In this document: positions 17,051 through 26,659 of the stretch, piece by piece
Numbering within the stretch: the first letter of the stretch is position 1
Layout: each line of letters begins with the position of its first letter
Assembly (NCBI RefSeq): GCF_022869005.1
Contig: NZ_JALIEA010000007.1
Location: 1 to 64,000, forward strand
DNA length: 64,000 nt
Reading direction: 5' to 3'
Source of the DNA: Corynebacterium kalidii
GTDB lineage: Bacteria > Actinomycetota > Actinomycetes > Mycobacteriales > Mycobacteriaceae
Made by a program: the position numbers and the translations under genes
The notes under the pieces: model-generated
Told to the model about the DNA's origin: nothing
Database searches by the model: none
The model's input: the letters and a program-made list of their open reading frames with translations, nothing else

Positions 17051-19423
17051 TCAGCTGTCCGTGGTCTGCACCGGTGTGGCGACCCAGGCCACCCGGTGCG
17101 GCTGGATGTGCAGCGACTGGCCCCCGGCCTCGGTGACGCCGATGATCGACACCGGGCTCATGGTGACCACCGAGATCCACTCGTGCACGGCGGATCCGGT
17201 GGCGTCGACGTAGCTGATCTCCACCGGGGTGCCGGCGTCGTAGGCGTGGCGCAGGGCGGCCATGATGGCGCGCGGGTCGTTGACCCGGGTGGTGTCCCCG
17301 CTGTGGCCGGCGTCCTCGTCCTCGTTCTGGCGGGTGCGGCGGAACCCCTCCACCGCCCCGGCGAGCTGGTCGGCGACCTGGGGGAAGGACGTGACGGCGC
17401 GCTGCGGGTCAGGGACGGTGGAGAACACCGGTGCGGCGGTGGCGCGTCCGGTGCCGCCGCCGTCGACGTTGACGGTCACCCCCTCGTCCTCGAGTGCCTC
17501 GACGATCAGCGACAGCTGCACGGAGCTGGCGGCCACGGTGGGGGAGAGCAGTCGCAGGCCGGTGTTCTCCGCCGCTTCGGTGTCCATGATCGCGGCCATC
17601 GACTTCTCGTCGGGTGCGGTCAGGACGCTGGCGGCGGTGCTGCCGATGACGGGGGCGTCGGGACGGTGGGTGCGGAAGGTGTCCTGGACGAGGTACCAGA
17701 GGGACTGGGGGACGTCGGGGGCCATGCCGGCGAGGAAGTCCTCGATGCCCTCGGCGGTCTCCCCGTACTCCACGGCGCGTTGCATGCTCTCCCTGGTCAC
17801 CCGCCATACGCTGGCCATGCCGGTGGACTCCACGTCGGCGAAGGTGCGCAGCCGGGCCTCGGTGTCGGCGTCGAGGAGGCCGGGGGCGAGGATCGTCATG
17901 TCGCCCTGGATGATCAGCATGCCGACCGGGGGCGGCAGGACGTCGGCGAGGGCCGCGGTGAGCCGGTCCTCGGCGGAGGAGTTGTCGGAGTCGTCCCCGT
18001 CGGCGGCGACGGCGGCCAGTGCGAGGGCGGCCGACGACGCCTCCCCGTCCGCCGACAGGCCCAGGATCACGCCCTCGTCGTGGACGCTGTCGACGGCGGC
18101 GACGGGGGTCACCGCCGCGACGGACGGACGGGCCCGCCAGAGTTCCTCCGCCGTCATGACCCGTCCGCCCGCGGCGACGACACCGCGCAGTGCGGCGGCC
18201 CCGGGGACGTCGAGGGAGTCCTGCAGCAGGTGCGCGCCGGCCGTGGCGCCGGTGTCCCGGGTGTCCCCTGTGCCTCCGGTGCCCCCTGTGCCTCCGGCCA
18301 GCCACGGGGCGTGCGGGCTGTGGCGCCATCCGTCGAGGAGCATCGCCCAGCGCCGTGACAGCGGCGCCGACAGGTAGGTGGCGCCGCGTTCGCTCAGGCA
18401 CCAGAAGTCACCGTCGCCGACGACGTCGCGGGGGGCGGGGACGGGCAGGCCGACGGCGATGAGGTCGGCGTGGCGGCACAGGACGAGGGTGTCGCTGACC
18501 ACGGCGGCGTCGAGGGCCAGTGCCTTGGCCAGCCGGGCGATCTCGCGGACCCCGACGCCGCCGGCGTTGAGCGGCCGCACGGGGGTGTTCCCGACCTGTT
18601 CCAGGACGTCGGCGACGAGCCGGGCGGTCTCGACGACCCGCGCCACCGCGGTGGCGTCGGTGCGGGCGTCAGGGTGCGTGTCGGGGTGGGCGGGGTCCTC
18701 CCGCGGGCTGAAGTCACCGCCGGGACGGGGGACGACGCGTCCGGCGATGCAGGCCGACACCCGGGGCGACAGGCGTGCGGTCTGCGAGTCGACGCGGTCC
18801 AGCAGGCCGGCGGAGATCATCCGGGCCAGGGGACGGTCCGGGTCGTCGAGGGTGGCGGAGTGCCCGATCCCGCCGGAGAGCTCGAGGGTGTCGAGGAGGC
18901 GACGCTGACGGGTCGGCAGGGCGTCGAGGACCGCCGGCAGCTGGTCGGTGGGGATCGGGCACCGGTACCCGTCGACCAGGACCCAGGGCAGGTCGGTGGT
19001 CGCGGAGAACAGCGGGGGCAGGTGCACGGGCACCTTCACCGGCCCGGGCGGGGTGTCCGGGGCCTGGGGGGACACCGTCAGTGCCGGGCCGAAGACCAGC
19101 CCCCAGGTGGCCAGGGTGTGCAGTGTCGCCTGGACGGTGGGGGTGTCGGCGCGGTGGTCGGGGTCGGTGCCGGCGTCGTCCCACAGCTGTGCCAGGGTCG
19201 CGGTGACCTCCTCCAGTTCCACCGGGCGGTGGTCGGCGCCGGCGGCGACGAGGGCGTGCAGGACGGCGAGCCCGGTGGCGTCGAGCCGTCGCAACGCGGC
19301 CACGTCGGAGACCGACCCCAGGGACCCGGGGTGGAAGGCGCGCAGGCGCCAGAGCAGGTCGACGAGGACGTCGTCCGGGTGTCCGGACAGCCAGTCGGCG
19401 TAGGTGGGGAAGGAGTCAGGCAT
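17051..19423 (-). CDS. Helicase-associated protein (XPB partner, Rv0862c-like)
   Basis: A 790-residue protein of the helicase C-terminal-like domain family found beside bacterial XPB. The N-terminal two thirds contain winged-helix-like segments (TLELSGGIGHSATLDD, LNAGGVGVREIARLAKAL); the region MLIIQGDMTILAPGLLDAD and the closing VEISYVDATGSAVHEW to HRVAWVATPV are the conserved parts. A low-complexity linker (GGTGGTGGTGDTRDTG) lies near residue 385 and another acidic one near 480. The start at 19423 (MPDSFPTYADWLSGHPDD) is the first sensible Met; a longer frame has a non-conserved leader. It precedes the XPB gene by about 93 bases and probably works with it. The biochemical role is not established. 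Confidence 0.8.
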   Translation of the reverse strand: MPDSFPTYADWLSGHPDDVLVDLLWRLRAFHPGSLGSVSDVAALRRLDATGLAVLHALVAAGADHRPVELEEVTATLAQLWDDAGTDPDHRADTPTVQATLHTLATWGLVFGPALTVSPQAPDTPPGPVKVPVHLPPLFSATTDLPWVLVDGYRCPIPTDQLPAVLDALPTRQRRLLDTLELSGGIGHSATLDDPDRPLARMISAGLLDRVDSQTARLSPRVSACIAGRVVPRPGGDFSPREDPAHPDTHPDARTDATAVARVVETARLVADVLEQVGNTPVRPLNAGGVGVREIARLAKALALDAAVVSDTLVLCRHADLIAVGLPVPAPRDVVGDGDFWCLSERGATYLSAPLSRRWAMLLDGWRHSPHAPWLAGGTGGTGGTGDTRDTGATAGAHLLQDSLDVPGAAALRGVVAAGGRVMTAEELWRARPSVAAVTPVAAVDSVHDEGVILGLSADGEASSAALALAAVAADGDDSDNSSAEDRLTAALADVLPPPVGMLIIQGDMTILAPGLLDADTEARLRTFADVESTGMASVWRVTRESMQRAVEYGETAEGIEDFLAGMAPDVPQSLWYLVQDTFRTHRPDAPVIGSTAASVLTAPDEKSMAAIMDTEAAENTGLRLLSPTVAASSVQLSLIVEALEDEGVTVNVDGGGTGRATAAPVFSTVPDPQRAVTSFPQVADQLAGAVEGFRRTRQNEDEDAGHSGDTTRVNDPRAIMAALRHAYDAGTPVEISYVDATGSAVHEWISVVTMSPVSIIGVTEAGGQSLHIQPHRVAWVATPVQTTDS

Positions 19424-19529
19424 AACGCCGGTAACTTTACCCGTCGGAGTCCACCCGGGTGTACACCTCGCCGTGGTCGGCACCGTCGGAAAGTCGCCTG
19501 ATCGGCACGGTTGTGGAATGATTGACCCC

Positions 19530-19718
19530 ATGGCTGACGCAAAGAAGAAGCACTACGTTGATCCGGGCTGGCCGCAGAACCTGCCCGAAGGTAAGCACGC
19601 GGTCACCGAGCTCGTGGCCGACGACGCCGGGGCGTTGAGCCCGTTCGGGGACGTCGACATCCCGGTGCCCGCGGAGAAGCTTCCGTACGTGCACCCGTAC
19701 ACGGTGATCAACCGCTAG
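19530..19718 (+). CDS. Small conserved protein (Rv0863-like)
   Basis: A 62-residue acidic protein beginning MADAKKKHYVDPGWP and ending VHPYTVINR, with conserved-looking HAVTELVADD and PAEKLPYVHPY segments. No membrane segment, signal or catalytic motif is visible. It is divergent from the helicase-associated gene, in the same relative position as Rv0863 beside Rv0862c. The start at 19530 is the last of several in-frame Met codons; an ATG at 19518 would add four residues. Function unknown. Confidence 0.7.
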   Translation: MADAKKKHYVDPGWPQNLPEGKHAVTELVADDAGALSPFGDVDIPVPAEKLPYVHPYTVINR

Positions 19719-19739
19719 CCGAGGGCCGGACGGTACGAC

Positions 19740-19805
19740 AAAAGGTCGTCGCCCGGGCTGTTTCCTTCCGATGACGAGGAAGAACAGCCCGGGCGACGAT
19801 CTTTT
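19740..19805. terminator. Strong bidirectional intrinsic terminator
   Basis: Near-perfect inverted repeat of about 26 bases (AAAAGGTCGTCGCCCGGGCT and its partner ending GCGACGATCTTTT) around a short loop. It has an A-run on the left and a T-run on the right, so it can stop transcription from both the small gene at 19530 and the rpf gene at 19892. Confidence 0.9.
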
Positions 19806-19891
19806 CGTGGGTGGGACCCGGATGTCGCGCCTCAGAGGGGCGCGGGGTGCGCGCGTCCCGCAGGGGCGGGGACGCGGCTCACCTGGCTGGA

Positions 19892-20942
<1,051 letters not shown>

Positions 20943-21344
20943 ATGCCGACCGGAAGAGTGAAGTGGTACGACCCGGACCGGGGATTCGGCTTCGTGTCCA
21001 ACCCCGGGGGCGAGGACGTCTACGTCGGGTCGCAGGTCCTGCCCGACGGTGTCACCGAACTGCACAAGGGACAGCGGCTCGAATACGACTTTGCCGAAGC
21101 GCGGAAGGGTCCGCAGGCCATGCGTGTCAGCGTGCTGGACGACGGGCCGCCCTCGGCCCCGCAGAAGGGGGCACGGAACCACAAGTACAGTCCCGACAAG
21201 CTCCACGAGCTGGTCCAGGACACCGTGACCCTGCTGGAGTCCCGCGTGCAGCCCAGCCTTGAGGCGGGACGGCGTCCCGACCGGAAGGAAGGACGCCAGG
21301 TCGCCGAGATCCTGCGGACCATCGCCCGCGAACTCGACAGCTGA
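20943..21344 (+). CDS. Cold-shock-domain protein with C-terminal extension (CspB-like)
   Basis: A 133-residue protein. Residues 1-65 are a cold-shock OB-fold: GRVKWYDPDRGFGFV contains RNP1 (RGFGFV, 13-18), and RNP2 reads DVYVG (25-29) instead of the usual VFVH. Residues about 70-133 are a helical extension (DKLHELVQDTVTLLE and VAEILRTIARELDS) absent from ordinary 67-residue Csp proteins. It binds single-stranded nucleic acid, probably as an RNA chaperone. AAAGGA about 11 bases upstream supports the ATG at 20943. It corresponds in position and length to Rv0871 (CspB) of M. tuberculosis. The GlxR-type site upstream suggests cAMP-linked control. Confidence 0.88.
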   Translation: MPTGRVKWYDPDRGFGFVSNPGGEDVYVGSQVLPDGVTELHKGQRLEYDFAEARKGPQAMRVSVLDDGPPSAPQKGARNHKYSPDKLHELVQDTVTLLESRVQPSLEAGRRPDRKEGRQVAEILRTIARELDS

Positions 21345-21348
21345 CCGG

Positions 21349-21369
21349 CGGGCGGCGGGCCGCCGCCCG
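21349..21369. terminator. GC hairpin between convergent genes
   Basis: CGGGCGGCGG and CCGCCGCCCG are perfect inverted repeats around a single central base. It fills the 27-base gap between the cold-shock gene and the convergent DUF2771-like gene; no T-tract follows. Confidence 0.55.
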
Positions 21370-21371
21370 GG

Positions 21372-21953
21372 TCACTCCCCGGTGTCCCCGGCAGGGGCCG
21401 ACTCGACGCCGGTACCGAACGCCCACACCACGCCGTAGGGCACCTCCTCGCCGTCATCCTCACCGAGGACCAGGGCGTGGACCTCCACCACGCTGAGCCG
21501 GGCGCCGTCCCCGCCGTCCCCAGTTTCCGCGGAACCGCGGACGGTGACCTCCGTGCGCTCACCGGCGGCCCAGGTGTTCTCGGAGTTCGCCGCCGGATCG
21601 TCGTAGATCTGCAGCAGCGACCAGTCCTGGCTGCTGACCTCCTCGGGCACCGACAGGGTGATCTCGTCGTCCGGCCCGATCTCCACCGGCTGCTGTTCCG
21701 ATTCCTCGCAGTCGCCGGTGAACCGCTGGCAGACGGAGAAGGGCGCGTACTCGGTCTCCTCGCCGGAGGCGTCGGTGACCGTGACCCGCAGGTCCTGCGG
21801 GTCCGGACCGGGACGGTTCTGGCTCCAGCGCTGGTACCCCAGCACCGCGCCGGCCACGACCACGACCAGGAGCACGATCGCCCCGAACATCATGTACTGC
21901 CTACGCTGGGCGGCCTTGCGCCGCGCCTTCTTCGTCTGCTTCTCGGTGCTCAT
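21372..21953 (-). CDS. DUF2771-like membrane-anchored protein
   Basis: A 193-residue protein with a very basic N-terminus (KKARRKAAQRRQ), one transmembrane helix (about residues 21-41) and an extracytoplasmic beta-rich domain with two cysteines (VCQRFTGDCE) and a C-terminal VWAFGTGV motif. Topology and motifs agree with the corynebacterial DUF2771 family as I recall it; the function is unknown. It follows the MFS gene on the same strand by about 45 bases. Confidence 0.7.
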   Translation of the reverse strand: MSTEKQTKKARRKAAQRRQYMMFGAIVLLVVVVAGAVLGYQRWSQNRPGPDPQDLRVTVTDASGEETEYAPFSVCQRFTGDCEESEQQPVEIGPDDEITLSVPEEVSSQDWSLLQIYDDPAANSENTWAAGERTEVTVRGSAETGDGGDGARLSVVEVHALVLGEDDGEEVPYGVVWAFGTGVESAPAGDTGE

Positions 21954-21998
21954 TCGGTGGGGAACTCCTGTCCACGGGGGTCGGGACCGTCTACCTGC

Positions 21999-23333
21999 TC
22001 ACCGGGAACTCCTCGCCCGACCGATCAGGGCTCCCAGACCGACACCACGCGCCGCGGCGATGACATTGACGTACATCACTGTACCGACCAGCCCCAGGAC
22101 AGCCATACCCACGGTGAGCTCAGGGGGAAGCAGGATCCCCAAAGTGCCGCCGAACACCCACGACAGCTGCAGCGACGTCTCGGAGATGCCGAACGCCGAC
22201 GCCTGCGCCGAGGGGGCGAGCCCGGACTGGATCGCCGCATCCAGACACACCTTCGACATCGCACTGCCCAGAGACAGCACGGCGGTGGCCACGGCGGCGG
22301 TGACCGTCCCGTCCCACACGGCGGCACACGCCACGGCCCCCAGTGACACCGCACCCAGGACCAGGACGGCGGCCTGGGGGCGGGCGAACCGGATCCGGGA
22401 ACCCAGGGCGTTGCCGGCGAACGTGCCGACGCCGCCGGCGGCACCGACTGCCGCGAGCATCGTGAGCTGGTCGAACGCGGCCAGGTGGGCCGAGGACTTG
22501 GCGACGAAGGCGATGTAGATCGTCATGAACCCGGTCCCGCACCGCTGCAGGGCCGTCGCCCACATACACGTGCGCGCCGCGTCCGGGAACCGCACCCTGA
22601 TTGAGCGGCGCCACCGTGACACCACGGTGCCGGCGGCCGCACCCCGACGGGTCGCGGTGTCCACCGGGGGCTCGTCCGGGATGAACGGGCTCACCGTGAC
22701 CTCGTCGCTGCCGCGTTCGGCGCTCGAGGGGATCAGGGCGCACCCGTAGATCCCGGACAGGGCCACGACCATGAGCAGCCACAGGGCGGCCTGCGGGTCG
22801 ATGAGGTAGGCGATCGCCGCGGCGAGACCACCGGCCACCAGGGAGCCGCCGATGTGTCCGGCGATCGTGAGGCGCGCATTCGCCCGCACCAGGTCCAGCT
22901 CCGCCGGGGCGACGCGTGGGGTGACCGACGACTTCAGCACCCCGTAGGACTTGCTGAGCACCAGCATGCCCAGGGCCGCGGGGTACAGCATCCAGGAACC
23001 GAAGTTCTGCAGCAGCACCGCCGCGAGGATCACCCGTCCGGCGAAGGTCAGCGACAGGGCGAACCGTCGGCCGGTGCGGATCCTGTCCAGCGCCGGGCCG
23101 ATCAGCGGCGCGAGCAGGGCGAAGGGGGCGATCGTCACCAGCAGGTAGGCGGCGACCGAGGTCCGGGACTCCGCCTCGGCGGCGGAGAAGAACAGGGTGC
23201 CGGCGAGGGACACCGCCAGGACGGCGTCCACCGCGAAGTTCGCGATGGAGGTGTACATCAGCGCCGTCAGCCCGGACTCGCGGGCGCCGTCGGCACCCAT
23301 CAGGCCCCAGACCCGGTTGGCGGACCGGGCCAT
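21999..23333 (-). CDS. MFS transporter of unknown substrate (Rv0876c-like)
   Basis: A 444-residue protein with about 12 hydrophobic segments. Between helices 2 and 3 GPALDRIRTGRRFALS resembles MFS motif A. A charged loop of about 70 residues (TVSPFIPDEPPVDTATRRG) separates the two halves. The family is the actinobacterial MFS group represented by Rv0876c; substrate unknown. The ATG at 23333 (MARSANRVWGLMG) gives no overlap with the upstream gene; a GTG at 23351 with a nearby GGAG would overlap it by 11 bases and add six residues. It is likely co-transcribed with the glutaminyl cyclase-like lipoprotein upstream and DUF2771 downstream. Confidence 0.8.
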   Translation of the reverse strand: MARSANRVWGLMGADGARESGLTALMYTSIANFAVDAVLAVSLAGTLFFSAAEAESRTSVAAYLLVTIAPFALLAPLIGPALDRIRTGRRFALSLTFAGRVILAAVLLQNFGSWMLYPAALGMLVLSKSYGVLKSSVTPRVAPAELDLVRANARLTIAGHIGGSLVAGGLAAAIAYLIDPQAALWLLMVVALSGIYGCALIPSSAERGSDEVTVSPFIPDEPPVDTATRRGAAAGTVVSRWRRSIRVRFPDAARTCMWATALQRCGTGFMTIYIAFVAKSSAHLAAFDQLTMLAAVGAAGGVGTFAGNALGSRIRFARPQAAVLVLGAVSLGAVACAAVWDGTVTAAVATAVLSLGSAMSKVCLDAAIQSGLAPSAQASAFGISETSLQLSWVFGGTLGILLPPELTVGMAVLGLVGTVMYVNVIAAARGVGLGALIGRARSSR

Positions 23334-23340
23334 CACGCCG

Positions 23341-24177
23341 TCAGTCCTCACGGAACTCCACCTCGTAGAGGGTGTCCCACAGCTTCCCGGTCACGAGGAA
23401 GCGCCCGTCGGTCCCGGTCGCGGCGATGCCGTTGAGGACGTCGGCACCGTCCTCGTCCCCGGCGGGCAGGTCCAGGTCGACGACGCCGGTCACCTCGCCG
23501 GTGGCCGGGTCGATCCGCAGGATCCGGTCGGAGTGCCACACATTCGCCCACACCTCACGGTCGTCGTCGGTGCCGGTGCACTCCAGCTCGTTGACCTCCT
23601 CGACGGGTTCGCCGTCGAGCGTGACCTCCACGCTGCCGGTCGCCTCGAAGGTGGCGGGGTCCCGGAACGTCAGGGTGGGGGAGCCGTCCGACATGACCAG
23701 GCGGTCCCCGTCGGAACACAGCCCCCAGCCCTGCCCCTCGTAGGAGGCCGTCCCGGTCACGTCCAGGGTCCCGGCGTCGCGGGCGAAGGCCACGCCGGAC
23801 TTCCACGTCAACTGCCAGACGGTGTCGCCGTGCAGCGTCGCCCCCTCACCGAAGTACCGCTCGTCGAGGTCCACGTCGACCGACGGGGACGTCACGTCGT
23901 CGACGGGGGCCCGGAAGATCCGGGACTCGCCGTTCAGCCCGGTCGACACCAGCAGGTCACCCTCCGGCATGACCTCGAGGCCCTGGGTGAACGCAGAGGA
24001 GTCGAAGGGGTGCTCGGCGAGCACCTCGGCGGTGAGCACCGGGACGTCCGGCACGGGCTCGGCCTCGTCCGCGGCGGAACACCCGGCCACCGTGACCGCC
24101 AGTACGGCGGTGGTCAGGAGGGACACCGTGGCCGCGCCACGCGGCGCAGACTGAACGCGAGAGGTCATGTGCTCCAT
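23341..24177 (-). CDS. Glutaminyl-peptide cyclotransferase-like lipoprotein
   Basis: A 278-residue exported protein with a lipoprotein signal ending in the lipobox VAGC (Cys near residue 33). The mature part is a beta-propeller glutamine cyclotransferase of the plant/bacterial type (FTQGLEVMPEGDLLVSTGLN, then GWGLCSDGDRLVMSDGSPTL, NELEC, ANVWHSDRILRIDP, VLNGIAATGTDG). The conserved Glu in NELEC and Trp in GWGLC/VWHSD are present. The enzyme converts N-terminal Gln to pyroglutamate; pyroglutamate is also the substrate of the 5-oxoprolinase operon at 9-13 kb, a possible but unproven connection. Start at 24177, or 24168 at the next Met. Confidence 0.85.
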   Translation of the reverse strand: MEHMTSRVQSAPRGAATVSLLTTAVLAVTVAGCSAADEAEPVPDVPVLTAEVLAEHPFDSSAFTQGLEVMPEGDLLVSTGLNGESRIFRAPVDDVTSPSVDVDLDERYFGEGATLHGDTVWQLTWKSGVAFARDAGTLDVTGTASYEGQGWGLCSDGDRLVMSDGSPTLTFRDPATFEATGSVEVTLDGEPVEEVNELECTGTDDDREVWANVWHSDRILRIDPATGEVTGVVDLDLPAGDEDGADVLNGIAATGTDGRFLVTGKLWDTLYEVEFRED

Positions 24178-24227
24178 GCTGCCACACCGCTTGCACGCAG
24201 GCCTGCCTGGTGCGATTCTTACTAGTT

Positions 24228-25679
24228 ATGTCAGAATCCACCGGCGAGAAGACCGCCGCACCAGCCACCGGGGCCCTTGACCGGTACTTCCACATCACGG
24301 CACGTCGTTCGACGGTCGGCACCGAGGTCCGTGCCGGCGTCGTGACCTTCTTCGCGATGGCCTACATCATCATCCTCAACCCCCTGATCCTGGGCACGGT
24401 CGAGGACAGCAACGGCGACGTCCTGGGCACCTCGCGCGTCGCGGCGGTGACGGCCCTGGCGGCCGGGGTGATGACCATCGCCTTCGGCGTCTTCGCGAAG
24501 TACCCGTTCGGCATCGCCGCCGGTCTGGGCATCAACACCCTGGTCGCCGTCACCTTCGTCGCCACCGAGGGACTGACCTGGCCGCAGGCGATGGGCCTGG
24601 TGGTGATCGACGGCGTGATCATCGTGATCCTCGCGGTCACCGGTTTCCGCGAGGCGGTCTTCAACGCGATCCCGCCGTCGCTCAAGGCGGCGATCGGCGT
24701 CGGCATCGGCCTGTTCATCGCCCTGGTCGGGGTGGTGGACTCCGGGTTCGTCCGACGGGTCCCCGACGCCGCCGGGACCACGGTGCCGGTCTCGCTGGGC
24801 ATCGACGGCTCCATCGCCTCCTGGCCGACGGCCACCTTCGTGCTCGGCCTCGTCGTCTGCGGGATCCTGGTGGCGAAGAAGGTGCGCGGCGGGCTGTTCA
24901 TCGGCATCATCGTCACCACCGTCTTCGCCATGGTCGTCCAGGCGTTCACCGGCGACTTCGGTGACGGCAAGGGCTGGCAGATGGCCACCCCGGAGATCCC
25001 CGACTCCCTGGGCTCGGTCCCGGACCTCAGCCTCGTCGGCGCGGTGGACGTCTTCGGCGCCTTCGCGAAGGTCGGCGCCCTGTCCGCCTGCCTGCTGGTG
25101 TTCACCCTGGTGCTGGCGAACTTCTTCGACGCGATGGGCACCATGACCGCACTGGGTAAACAGGCCCGGCTCGTCGACGAGCAGGGGAACCTGCCGAACC
25201 TGCGCACCGCGCTGATCGTCGAGGGCGCGGGTGCCGCGGTCGGCGGTTCCGTGTCGGCCTCGTCCAACACCGTGTTCGTGGACTCCGCCGCCGGCATCGG
25301 CGACGGTGCACGCACCGGCCTGGCCAACGTGGTCACCGGCCTGATCTTCCTCGCCGCCATGTTCCTGACACCCCTGTACTCCGTGGTGCCGATCGAGGCC
25401 GCCGCACCCGTGCTGGTCGTCGTCGGCGCCATGATGATGGGCCAGATCACCGAGATCGACTTCTCCCGGTTCGAGATCGCCCTGCCGGCGTTCCTGACGA
25501 TCGTGATCATGCCGTACACCTACTCCATCGCCAACGGCATCGGCATCGGCTTCATCGCCTACGCGGTCATGGCGCTGGTGACCGGACGCGGGAAAACCCT
25601 GCACTGGCTGATGTACCTGGTCGCGGCCCTCTTCGTGGTCTACTTCGCGATCGACCCGATCATGGACGCGGTCGGGTGA
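24228..25679 (+). CDS. NCS2-family purine/xanthine-type permease (AzgA/PbuG-like)
   Basis: A 483-residue membrane protein with about 13 hydrophobic segments. GTEVRAGVVTFFAMAYIIIL near the N-terminus, ANFFDAMGTMTALG (motif in the eighth helix) and SVSASSNTVFVDSAAGIGDG are typical of the AzgA-like hypoxanthine/guanine/adenine permease group. It should import purine bases by proton symport. The start at 24228 (MSESTGEKT) has no obvious ribosome binding site. The methyltransferase gene follows with a four-base overlap. Specificity among purines cannot be read from sequence. Confidence 0.85.
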   Translation: MSESTGEKTAAPATGALDRYFHITARRSTVGTEVRAGVVTFFAMAYIIILNPLILGTVEDSNGDVLGTSRVAAVTALAAGVMTIAFGVFAKYPFGIAAGLGINTLVAVTFVATEGLTWPQAMGLVVIDGVIIVILAVTGFREAVFNAIPPSLKAAIGVGIGLFIALVGVVDSGFVRRVPDAAGTTVPVSLGIDGSIASWPTATFVLGLVVCGILVAKKVRGGLFIGIIVTTVFAMVVQAFTGDFGDGKGWQMATPEIPDSLGSVPDLSLVGAVDVFGAFAKVGALSACLLVFTLVLANFFDAMGTMTALGKQARLVDEQGNLPNLRTALIVEGAGAAVGGSVSASSNTVFVDSAAGIGDGARTGLANVVTGLIFLAAMFLTPLYSVVPIEAAAPVLVVVGAMMMGQITEIDFSRFEIALPAFLTIVIMPYTYSIANGIGIGFIAYAVMALVTGRGKTLHWLMYLVAALFVVYFAIDPIMDAVG

Positions 25680-26530
25680 CACACATGCAGGACCCCGTGC
25701 CCGTCACCGACCCGGCGGACCCGCGGCTGGACGACGTCCGTGACCTGAACTCCTCCGACAGACGTCCCGACCTGCCCGGCGGGAAAGGCCTCGTGGTCGC
25801 CGAGGGCAACCTGGTGGTGCCGCGGCTGGCGGCGTCCCGGTTCCCGGTGCGCTGTGTCGTCGGCTTCGCCCACCGGCTCGAGCAGCTCCGGGACGTGGCG
25901 GCGGGCGACCCGGACGTGGCACGCGGTCTGGACGGTGTGCCGTTGTACGAGGTCACCCGGGAGGTGCTCGCCGAGGTCGCCGGATTCGACATGCACCGGG
26001 GCCTGGTGGCCACCGCCGACCGGGTGGAGGAACCGTCGACGCAGGAGGTGCTGGACGGGCTCGGCCCCGACAACCGGGTGATCGCCGTGCTGGAGGGCGT
26101 CGGCGACCACGAGAACATCGGTGCACTGTTCCGCAACGCCGCCGGCCTCGGCGTCGGTGCCGTCCTGCTGGGGGCGGGATGCGCCGACCCGCTGTACCGA
26201 CGGGTGGTGCGGGTGTCGATGGGGCACGTGCTGCGGACGCCCTTCGCCCACGTCGGTGCGCGGCCCACCACCTGGCAGCGTGGTCTCGCCGACCTGCAGG
26301 CCCGCGGGTACCGGGTGGTGGCGATGACGCCGAACACGGACCGGACCCTGGCGGAGGCGGTCGCCGGTGCCGACAAGGTGGCGGTGATGGTCGGGGCCGA
26401 GGGGCCCGGACTGACCGAACACGCGATGCGTGCGGCGGACGTGCGGGCGAAGATCCCCATGGCCCCGGGGACGGACTCGCTGAACGTGGCGACGTCGGCG
26501 GCGATCGGGTTCTACGCCGCGCAGTTCTGA
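25676..26530 (+). CDS. SpoU (TrmH)-family RNA 2'-O-methyltransferase
   Basis: A 284-residue SPOUT methyltransferase. An N-terminal substrate-binding part (residues about 1-110) is followed by the knotted catalytic domain with all three SpoU motifs: ENIGALFRNA (motif 1, Asn/Arg), MVGAEGPGL (motif 2) and IPMAPGTDSLNVATSAAIGF (motif 3). It methylates a ribose in tRNA or rRNA; it corresponds to Rv0881 in position. The GTG at 25676 overlaps the permease stop (GTGA); an ATG at 25685 is an equally plausible start. The gene ends 43 bases before a 73-bp inverted-repeat element. Confidence 0.88.
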   Translation: MTHMQDPVPVTDPADPRLDDVRDLNSSDRRPDLPGGKGLVVAEGNLVVPRLAASRFPVRCVVGFAHRLEQLRDVAAGDPDVARGLDGVPLYEVTREVLAEVAGFDMHRGLVATADRVEEPSTQEVLDGLGPDNRVIAVLEGVGDHENIGALFRNAAGLGVGAVLLGAGCADPLYRRVVRVSMGHVLRTPFAHVGARPTTWQRGLADLQARGYRVVAMTPNTDRTLAEAVAGADKVAVMVGAEGPGLTEHAMRAADVRAKIPMAPGTDSLNVATSAAIGFYAAQF

Positions 26531-26572
26531 GGGACGGGGTGGCTGGTCGGCGAGCCGGTGACGGCGTCGGTC

Positions 26573-26645
26573 ATCGCACCCCTTAGGACGCTAATGAGAA
26601 ACTGACCTGGAGTTTTGCTGTCATAAGGTCGTTATGGGGTGCGAT
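26573..26645. repeat. 73-bp inverted-terminal-repeat element, copy C
   Basis: Exactly 73 bases from ATCGCACCCC to GGGGTGCGAT; the ten-base ends are perfect inverted repeats, with looser pairing continuing inward (CTTAGGACG against CGTTATGGGG). It lies between the convergent SpoU gene and the DUF6928-like gene. Ends and length match copies A and B about 12-13 kb away; the middle is different. Confidence 0.75.
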
Positions 26646-26659
26646 TGTCGGACGCGGGG

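Noticed and set aside
26573..26645. Element C as a tRNA gene, because of its 73-base length and paired ends
   Set aside because: There is no T-arm (GTTCGA) or D-arm signature and the interior does not form a cloverleaf.
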